From the NCBI GenBank assembly GCA_014843695.1, contig CM026390.1, positions 100,241,915-100,305,914 on the forward strand: a stretch of DNA of 64,000 nt. Reading direction: 5' to 3'. The position numbers and the translations under genes were made by a program. This stretch comes from Archivesica marissinica. Lineage: Eukaryota; Mollusca; Bivalvia; Venerida; Vesicomyidae. Within the stretch, counting starts at the first letter, position 1. The number at the start of each line of letters is the position of its first letter. Under the pieces are notes generated by a model, which had not been told where the DNA came from, made no database searches, and saw only the letters and a list, made by a program, of their open reading frames with translations. Positions 8,024 to 64,000 of this stretch are shown piece by piece.

Positions 8024-8126
8024 ATCTGGCTTTTTAAACCACGACTCCAGTAAGTCTATCTCGCACAGTTCACGTAGGCTACTACATATCTGCTCAAAAG
8101 TCAGTTGTGGGAAAGCATACGCCATA
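8024..8126 (-). CDS. Exon of an unidentified gene with probable start codon
   Basis: A TTCTTTTAG acceptor precedes T, then ATG (8125-8123) and 34 codons starting MAYAFPQLTFEQICSSLREL, ending at a GTAAGT donor in phase 0. The ATG directly after the acceptor suggests that a noncoding first exon lies to the right. The residues look like the helical start of a larger protein; I cannot identify it. It is transcribed in the same direction as the myosin gene and lies about 8 kb beyond its last exon. Confidence 0.65.
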
Positions 8127-8395
8127 CTAAAAGAAAGAAATGTACATTTAACTGCAGAAGAAAATTAATCATCAAATAACCATGCAAGTCAAATCTATGT
8201 ACATGTATTCACTGTCACATACATGCATAGCAGCACCAAATGGATTGGTTATTCTTTTATGAGCACAGGTAATGTTATTGTTGAATGCTAGAAACTGTGT
8301 GATCCACAATTCCTGCAGGTTCAAATCATAGTCCTGAGTATCATAAAACAGTCATTACAAGCTTTCAAAACCACGATGAGCGAATCATGCACAGC

Positions 8396-8875
8396 TGTGA
8401 TGTACGCAAATGACATGAAACCATTGTGCTGTTCACAAGTGACATGAAGCCACTGTGTTGTACACAAGTGACATGAAGCCAATGTGATGTACACAAGAGT
8501 GACATGAAGCTTTGTGATGTACACAAGTGACATGAAGCTATTGTGCTGTACACAAGTGACATGAAGCCATTGTGATGTACACAAGAGTGACATGAAGCCA
8601 TTGTGATGTACACAAGAGTGACATGAAGCCATTATGATGTACACAAGTGACATGAAGCCAGTGTGATGTACACACATGACATGAAGCTATTGTGTTGTAC
8701 ACAAGTGACATGAAGCCATTGTGATGTACACACGGGTGACATGAAGCCATTGTGATGTACACAAGAGTGACATAAAGCCATTGTGATGTACACAAGAGTG
8801 ACATGAAGCCATTGTCATGATTGTGGTGTACACAAGTGACATGAAGCCATTGTGATGTACACAAATGACACATAG
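8396..8875. repeat. ~30-bp minisatellite (about 16 units)
   Basis: Unit ACAAGTGACATGAAGCCATT plus GTGATGTAC, with AGAG/AG length variants. It lies just upstream (in minus-strand terms) of the probable first coding exon of the unidentified gene. Confidence 0.9.
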
Positions 8876-8881
8876 CAATTG

Positions 8882-9092
8882 TGGCGTCCTTGGTCCAGTG
8901 GTAGAGCGTCGGATTTGGAATCGAACGGTCCCGGGTTCGATACTCGGTCAGGCTACGTATGTAGTGTCATTGAGCAAGGCACCTCACACACATTGCTTAG
9001 TACTGGTTAATCGCTTAGGTCGGCTAAGCCTGCCCAGGAAAACATGTCTACGTCCCCGCGAGGGGGTTGACATTAAAGGTACATACATACAT
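8882..9092 (+). mobile_element. SINE family C, plus strand
   Basis: tRNA-like head with box A TGGTCCAGTGGTAGAGCG and box B GGGTTCGATAC, a body with GGCACCTCACACACATTGCT, and a 3' end CCCCGCGAGGGGGTTGACAT followed by (ACAT)n. A 3' fragment of the same family is at 38195-38262. Confidence 0.75.
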
Positions 9093-9772
9093 ACAATTGT
9101 GATATACAAGAGTGACATTAAGCCACAGTGAGTGTGATGGACATGAGTGATGTGACATCGCTGTGAGTGCGATGTACAGGATTGACGAGATGTATTTGTG
9201 TCGTATTGATTTAAGATTATGTACTGGTCGAGATATTCTCGGGTCGAAATATATTGGGGTCGAATTGTCCGACAATCGTTACCATTCAACATTGTGACAC
9301 AGCTTTGATTGCTGCTTTTAAATAATAGTAGCATGAATATGACATTATGCGCCCTATTGGCTGAGTACATTACATCCAAATAACGGGGGTAATAAGTATG
9401 TGTGTAAAATATACCTTTCGAATTGAGCGCTTGAATTTTACCAATATATTTCCTAGTCGTGTAGTTATAAATCGTTGTCGGCATTCGAGGTTGAACACCA
9501 CTAAATAGTTATGTATTGTTTATCCAATTAGCTGATTAACCGATATTCTCTTTGGATTTAGTATTACAACATTGTGCATTAGTCTGTAAATCATTGTCAT
9601 AGACTACGCATTGTGCGAATTTCAAGTAAATGTAAATTACGCAATGTTTGTTTTAAATCATCATGTTTGAGTGCAGTGTAGGCTGAGATACATTATGCTT
9701 CCAATTTTCAGCGAAATGTGTCCAAAAATAAATACTGATAACCACTTCTTAATGTTTTATATATCCATATTA
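9093..9772. other. Intergenic, nothing recognised
   Basis: A few diverged copies of the 30-bp minisatellite unit occur at the left (to about 9190); the rest holds no gene or element that I can support. Confidence 0.4.
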
Positions 9773-10268
9773 TGTCGTGATAGCGCAATGGTAATACAAT
9801 GCCCGGAGTGTGTTTTACGTTTATTTATCGTCGCCACAAGTTACCCATATGACCGCCGCCTCCTGAAGAGATTATTCATTTTAGATTGTTGGAGGATAGT
9901 GCAATGATACAGACAGAGACCCATTCCAGAGTCTCCTCTGGTTCTTGTACGTGCACGGTGTAAAGCACCTAGGTTTAAAGTCCCATCTGAAAGACTGTTA
10001 ATTTTATTAGGGTCAGACGGCGGATCGAACCTGCGATCCCTGGATTACCAATCCAACGTGTTACCACTGGACTACATATCCTTCTGGAGTTCAAGCCCAG
10101 CTGTAGCCGTTACGAGTGTGCCCTTAGGCAATGAATTTAAATTTCACATTGCTTTTTCTCTCTCCCTCACGGTGATGGATTCCATCAGTAATGAGGTCTC
10201 TAGAGCGATTATTCTAACCTTGCAAACTCTTGATTCGCAATCGAGCTAAAATCAATTTGTATAAGCTA
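9773..10268 (+). mobile_element. SINE family B, split by a nested SINE A
   Basis: The head TGTCGTGATAGCGCAATGGT runs to GCCCGGAG at 9808, then continues after the insertion with GGAGTTCAAGCCC at 10086 into the family-B body (CTCTCTCCCTCACGGTGATG) and tail. Other copies are at 17505-17720 (minus) and 23455-23655 (plus). Confidence 0.75.
9809..10085 (-). mobile_element. SINE family A inserted in the B box of a SINE B
   Basis: Family-A element on the minus strand, with an internal loss of about 15 bases (the ACCGACACGAGACCT part). It is flanked by GGAG at 9805-9808 and 10086-10089, consistent with a short target-site duplication, and interrupts the host SINE between GGAG and TTCAAGCCC. Confidence 0.75.
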
Positions 10269-11164
10269 AACGAGATGTACTCGAAATTAGGTATCTGGCC
10301 ACTCGTCGCTTCACGTTTTCAACTCGTCTTCGTGTTCCATAAGAATGTCAGGTGTTGTACACGACTGTAATATAATCTTGACCTGATGTTCACTGCTGTT
10401 TCCCCAGTGTTTGAGACAACTATTATATTCCTGGTCGAAACACTTTCGGGGGAACCCATTGGGGTTTTCTTTTAATTTGTTGGCAGTATCTAGCACACAT
10501 AATTGATCAAATCATAAAAGGGATCACATATGCAGTTGGATTGTAGTATTGCTATTTATTATTCACGGAATGATTAATATAAATAATCCCGGAAATAAAT
10601 AAATATTCAGTACAAGGCGAAATTTCGATACAATAATTGCGTTCGTCAAAGCTAAGTTACGCACAAAGTGCAGACACTAGTATTCCTATGGGCTCGATAA
10701 AGCATACAGTTATATTTCTATCCACGTATTTTAGGTGATAGAACACATGTGTTACATAATTACATATTAATGCTTCCAATTTGGACCTCAAATTTTGAAA
10801 TAAAAATATGCACATTTCTAGAATTTGCAGAACATGCATATTCGTTTGGCGTAATATTAATTAATGATATTTCGCAGTTTCCAAAAACCTAAATAAGATA
10901 ATAATAATGGCAGTAACGTAGCAGTGTTGATTTTAGCCTTTTTATAATAACTTGTATATTTCCCTTAATGCTTGAATGTACCCCTGTTATGTAATGGAAT
11001 GGTCCAAGTGGTTGTATTCCGTATATTGCAAAGTTGGAAGGTTACGTAGGCGACATGAATATATATGATTTCCAGCGGTTGGTTTTGATTGATAGATTAG
11101 AGGAACAGTGGTCAGATTTCTGTCCACATTCCAGATGATGGTGATGTAGTTGAAGCATGTCTAG
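10269..11164. other. Intergenic, nothing recognised
   Basis: AT-rich; short ORFs only; no splice-bounded coding or repeat structure seen. Confidence 0.4.
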
Positions 11165-11880
11165 TAGAGTTGTGTTCTTGAAGCGGATGGTGTGTAGACG
11201 GTAGTAGATTGATGTTCTTGAAGGGGATGGTGTGTAGACGGTAGTAGATTGGAGCGGATGGTGTCTAGTAGATTTGTGTTCTTGAAACAGATGGTGTCTA
11301 GTAGATTGATGTTCTTGAAACGGATGGTGTCTAGTAGATTGGTGTTCTTGAAACGGATGGTGTCTAGTAGATTGATGTTCTTGAAACGGATGGTGTCTAG
11401 TAGATTGATGTTCTTGAAACGGATGGTGTGTAGACGGTAGTATATTGGTGTTCTTGAAGCGGATGGTGTGTAGACGGTAGTAGATTGGTGTTCTTGAAGA
11501 TGATGGTGTCTAGTATATTGGTGTTCTTGAAGCGGATGGTGTGTAGACGGTAGTAGATTGGTGTTCTTGAAACGGGTGGTGTCTAGTAGATTGATGTTCT
11601 TGAAACGGATGGTGTCTAGTAGATTGATGTTCTTGAAACGGATGGTGTCTAGTAGATTGGTGTTCTTGAAGCGGATGATGTCTAGTAGATTGGTGTTCTT
11701 GAAGCGAGTGGTGTCTAGTAGATTGGTGTTCTTGAAGCGGATGGTGTCTAGTAGATTGATGTTCTTGAAACGGATGGTGTCTAGTAGATTGATGTTCTTG
11801 AAGCGGATGGTGTCTAGTAGATTGGTATTCTTGAAGCGGATGGTGTCTAGTAGATTGGTGTTCTTGAAGCGGATGGTGAT
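11165..11880. repeat. 33-bp minisatellite, about 20 units
   Basis: Unit GTTCTTGAAACGGATGGTGT followed by CTAGTAGATTGAT, with a variant carrying GTAGACGGTAGTAGATTG. The unit is 11 codons long, which explains the long repetitive open frame; no gene is called. Confidence 0.9.
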
Positions 11881-13856
11881 CGTGCAGTAAAATGCTGACG
11901 ACCTATGGGTGCGGATTCTTCTTCCTATTCAGGGTAGCAAGTCCTGGTGGTGATAAATTATTTCGAAAATATTCCTTTTAAGGCCACACTCCTAACTGCT
12001 GATCGTCGCATGAGAACGGATCCGGTGTAATGAAAAATATCGACCCCCATAAAATAACGAACCCTGGTCATAATACTAGGCTCCCCGATCAAAGTGTTAC
12101 TTGTAGAACAACGACCCCCTCGCAAGAGTCTATAAACTATGACCCCCACACTGTTGAACCACTTCATTTGATATGCCATGTATATATACATGTATCACAT
12201 TTGGGGGCCGTTACTTATGTTTATTAGACTCGTAATTACCCCGCCCATCTGTGTGGGTATTCATGAGGTTTAACGCCATTCCCGTTACACATTAACCAGT
12301 TATTTTCAAACGTTGACAACATCCCCACAACACATAGGGGTAGGTTAGATAGTCTTGGGTACAAAGAACATAACCCAGTACTATACGCAGAGGCACGATT
12401 CACAATCTGGTGTTCTGTTCTCCAGACTGACTCAGCTAAGCGACAGGCGGGTACAATAAGGGTAGATGGACGAAGTAGTAATTGTAAGTAACGTTAAGCT
12501 GTGCCAATTCACATGGTAACCCATTTAGCCCCGATTAAACAAACGCCATATATCCAGATCAGCCGCAATGCAACGTTACGTTCTCAAGATAGTTTCTATG
12601 TAGACATGTAACTGTGTATTCTACGTATTCAATCTGTGTTAGTATTACTAGTTCGTATCTTGGCGCTGTCAGCGGGGTTTCGCCTTCAGAATGTTCTAAA
12701 TCCCAAGCGTGCTTGTGCTACCGGATAAAATACATGATACAGTCATTGAGAGTAATTCATTAAGTTGATACAGCTTTCGTCGCAATCGATGTAAAATATA
12801 CAACTTTAAACTGAACAGGAATGTAAGTGGACTTTAAATGGGTAAACAACGACCATCACTCGGCATCACCAACATAACAGCACGGTTAAGATCATCATTG
12901 TCTCATTAAATTGTGGAGATGCTGTTTCTTTGAGCGTTATTATAATTGTTCAGTACGCTTGGTCGCAAGAATCTGACGTACACCGGCTTTAGTGAAATCG
13001 AAATTGGTGGCTATATATGCTGTCTCCATCTGTATCAGGTCGTTGGTTTAAACATATGTATTCCACTATATACATTCACAAAACAATACATGTACACACA
13101 CTCAAAGAAGTAAGTATATATGAAAGGATTAAAACGGAAGCAGAGCTTATATAGTTTCTCTCCTTTGGTCGTTGGTATGTATGCCAGTTCTTGTACACAT
13201 TTGTACGGTCAATGAAGTCAATATAATATATCCCATAACATAACAAATTAATTAGATTCCTGTACTTGGATACCGACGTCGTAGTTTGGTGGGTAGATGG
13301 TAGAAATATAACTCATTACATGTCTGTTCCATATAAGATAAGACTATCGTAACACCAGGATCCTAAAGTCTGAATGTCTGGTTAAATAAAGTGAATCTAG
13401 CACCTCCAAGACTTGCAGATAAGGAAATCCAACCGCGGGCTGACGATGCGTGCAAAGAACGAGGCTTTTTGCACTCGCATTTTATCTCAGTTTCGGGTTG
13501 TTGTTCATATCATGTGACATCATCCACTAGTTCAAGTTTTAGACCGTCTAATACAGTTTGTGTTGATGCAATACGCATACGTACCACCTAGTACATCGTA
13601 TACTCTGTGTAACACACACATGCAATTAATGAACTATAACCCATCAACGATGTGGATGCTCATTGGTGTATCAGACATCTACACAGTTTCAGACTACGTG
13701 TACACCACATGTGGGCTTCTAAGCTTGGTATCATTCTATATAATATATATTCGCAACAGCGCTATTTGTACCGTGTGTGTCGGTCGTAAAAGGTATCCGT
13801 GTTAATAGTCAGAATTGTTATCTAGCCAAGTACCTGTGTCCGTGAAATTGCTTTGT
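11881..13856. other. Intergenic, no gene recognised
   Basis: About 2 kb with only short ORFs. The stretch 11980-12200 has several CGACCCCC/GACCCCC motifs that look like a decayed repeat, but I cannot assign it. Confidence 0.35.
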
Positions 13857-14070
13857 ATGTGTGTTTTACGTTTATTTATCGTCGCTACCGGTTGCCCATA
13901 TTAGCGAAGCCTCCAGAAGAGATTGGTCATTTTATATTTTTGGAGGATATTGCAATGATACAGACAGAGACCCATTCCAGAGTCTACTCTGGTTCTTTTA
14001 CGTGCACGGTGTACAGCACCGACACGATACCTCTGTTTAAAGTCCCATCTGAAAGACTGTTAATGTTATT
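13857..14070 (-). mobile_element. SINE family A, 5'-truncated (no tRNA head)
   Basis: Contains the tail and body on the minus strand up to TCTGAAAGACTGTTAATGTT on the plus strand; the tRNA-related head is missing, as expected from incomplete reverse transcription. Confidence 0.8.
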
Positions 14071-14815
14071 ATTGTAGATTACATTGCTATTTTTGAATAG
14101 GCATTTGGACTTTATTGCGGTGCAACAGTTGTAGTGGTTGGATTTCCAATTGCTTGGGGACGTCGCCATAACGGTGCTGGTTTGAACGTCACCTTTGCCT
14201 ACACCACTCTATAACCCGTATCACATTTTGAAACAGTAGGATACGCCTGTTACAGTATAACACTAGCTGCATATCATGCTTTTGTACCGAGAATAACACT
14301 AATTTGATCAAACATCGAGATTAATATAACCAAGAACCATATACGTTTTCTTTCGTTCTAATCCTTTTCAGTCTATTGCTGTTAAATGTTCATTTCTTGA
14401 GTACATGTAAAATACTGAAATAAATAATGTTTATACTAATTAAATGTATATGCAATCATAGCCACACATACAATTCGTATTCAATGTTTGCAGATTAAAA
14501 CGCAAGAGAACCCTTTTTTCCAAACAGTTATGTTTTATAACACTCGAATAGAGAGTATCTCTATGTCAGACTACCTCGTACTCCACCCACCCACCCACAC
14601 ACCCGAGTCAGATATAGTAATAGTATATGAAATATGAGACATAGTCATCCAGTAATTCCTCTTTGTCGTGATGAACATTGACGCTAAGACTAAAATGTGA
14701 CCTCTATTGTTGACACTTTTGGCATTTTGAACCTCGCAGACATTTATAATTCCATATCATATCATTTTACTTGATTAGGGAATCAATCGCGGGTTGATAG
14801 TTTCCATCGGGGTTT

Positions 14816-14893
14816 GAACTACATTGGGCGTGGTTAAAGTGTGTGGAGGCCGATGTAATCCACGCTAACCTTAAACACGCACAATGTAGTTCA
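14816..14893. repeat. Short inverted repeat element
   Basis: TGAACTACATTG at the left is the reverse complement of CAATGTAGTTCA at the right, with further imperfect pairing (GTGGTTAAAGTGTG with CCTTAAACACGC). It could be a small hairpin MITE. Confidence 0.6.
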
Positions 14894-15249
14894 TACAATA
14901 ACCAGTGATTCATTATTTATATTTACATTAATTATTAATTTCAATGACAAAATGAAAAATAGACCACACTTCGCATTTAAAATGTATTTAGGCCAGATTT
15001 GCAACTTGCCATGTGACACGCCTTTTCTTGTGAGGAACGTTGCCCAACACTGCCGAGTACGCATGTCAGTTGCATATCATTAGTGAGGATATTCAGACGA
15101 AAATGGATACACACAGGACATATACGTTCATGGAAGGAAATGCAATAGCAATGTAAATATTAATATGTAACTCAAATCATCCTCACCATTTGATGATCGT
15201 GTATGTAGTTTGGATATATCTGCTATGATTACAGGGCTGTTTAAACCGA

Positions 15250-15500
15250 TCTGTAAGGTTCGATCCCCCGCCTTACCCGAATAATATTAACAGTCTTTCA
15301 GATGGGACTTAAGCCCGATGTCTCGTGTCGGTGCTTTAAACCGTGCACGTAAAAGAACCAGCGGATATTCTGGAATGGGCCTCTGTCTGTATCATTGCAT
15401 TATCCTCCAAAATCTAAAATGATTACTCTCTCCAAGAGGTGTCGCTCATATGGGCAACCGGTAGCGACGATAAATAAACGTAAAACACACATACGACCTG
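15250..15500 (+). mobile_element. SINE family A, plus strand, head partly lost
   Basis: Begins in the T arm (GGTTCGATCCCCCGCCTTAC), then the body and the tail GGGCAACCGGTAGCGACG with TAAATAAACGTAAA. This is the only nearly complete plus-strand copy of the family in the window. Confidence 0.85.
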
Positions 15501-15624
15501 TTAATACAAACACGGGTGTCAAAAGAACAATACAAATATACAATCGTAATGCGATTTATTTTTTTCGAAGGACATATAATTATGCTCATCATATACTGTA
15601 AGTAAATGTTGCGATGTCCTTTAT

Positions 15625-15690
15625 AAAACAGTCAAACAGTTTACACTAAAGTGATTTTAAAACAGTCAAACAGTTTACACTAAAGTGATA
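15625..15690. repeat. 31-bp tandem duplication
   Basis: AAAACAGTCAAACAGTTTAC with the following ACTAAAGTGAT occurs twice in a row. Confidence 0.85.
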
Positions 15691-16152
15691 GGTCCAATGA
15701 GGGATCATACATGATCTTGTTGAATGCTCCGGGGACAGCACCCATCAGAGATCAAAAGGAAATTATGTGAATTTCTCTGCATTTCCACTATGACAATCTA
15801 CATATAGCCTATATGTGTATATAGATATGTAACAATAAATAGTGCATAAATACAAACAACACAAATTCATCACTCCTGGTCTCATCGTCCTCCAAATAGT
15901 AATTAATGGTCAAATTCTTTAAATAACCACGTGTCCAATATCACTTTTCGAGGTTGTCATATTCCATTATACTTTTATAATGTCTAGATGTTATGTGAAA
16001 GTGATATGAACATGTTAATTATTTGAAGATTTAATCCAGTTTTGTCAGTCACACATGTAATGCTAATAGTGCATGAGTAGAAACACACATAACAGTATTT
16101 CCAATATGGCAGCTAGAACAGGAACCGGAAGTCGAATATATATAGTCGTGTT

Positions 16153-64000
<47,848 letters not shown>

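Noticed and set aside
8882..8952. Possible tRNA gene on the plus strand
   Set aside because: Head of a SINE (family C) with poor cloverleaf pairing; its 3' end recurs at 38195.
11249..11890. ORFs with an 11-residue repeat (MVSSRL.FLKR)
   Set aside because: By-product of the 33-bp minisatellite, for the same reason.

Overview
This is intron-rich, AT-rich animal DNA from a mollusc, most likely a bivalve. The deciding evidence is a complete run of striated-type muscle myosin heavy chain exons on the minus strand, with the private first exon of catchin (myorod) inside one of its introns; catchin is known only from molluscs. Several tRNA-derived SINE families, MITEs, a LINE fragment and large minisatellites fill the introns.

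Region 1 (1-6010): a very AT-rich block of compact plus-strand genes, the structural part of an old integrated Polinton (Maverick)/adintovirus-like element, cut by the left window edge. In order: two tandem penton-like genes (both broken), a small basic core-like protein, the double-jelly-roll major capsid protein (frameshifted near its end), an adenain-type cysteine protease (intact), two RING-finger proteins and an acidic/basic protein with SUMO-type motifs. A tRNA-Leu(UAA)-like gene with a Pol III terminator lies at the right side on the minus strand.

Region 2 (6040-16150): minisatellites, SINEs (one nested inside another) and two minus-strand coding exons (8024-8126, 7106-7180) of an unidentified gene. 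The viral block lies downstream of these exons, possibly in an intron of that gene.

Region 3 (16153-64000): the myosin heavy chain gene, read right to left. It enters at 64000 in the motor domain just before the P-loop and ends at two alternative tail exons. All joins I checked keep phase. Six positions carry alternative exons: P-loop/loop 1 (2), switch 1 (3 plus one decayed copy), loop 2 (3), the actin-interface exon (2), the rod hinge (2, each 79 nt) and the C-terminal tailpiece (2). If freely combined they allow 144 coding forms. The catchin first exon (30924-31463) ends in phase 0 and can join the rod exon at 29333-29389, so one locus makes both a motor myosin and a headless rod protein of thick filaments.

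The most interesting items are the combinatorial myosin exon clusters with a fossil switch-1 exon, a branch-point-like minisatellite abutting the hinge exon, and the decaying viral block with an intact protease, a RING lacking its zinc-binding His, and the tRNA gene.
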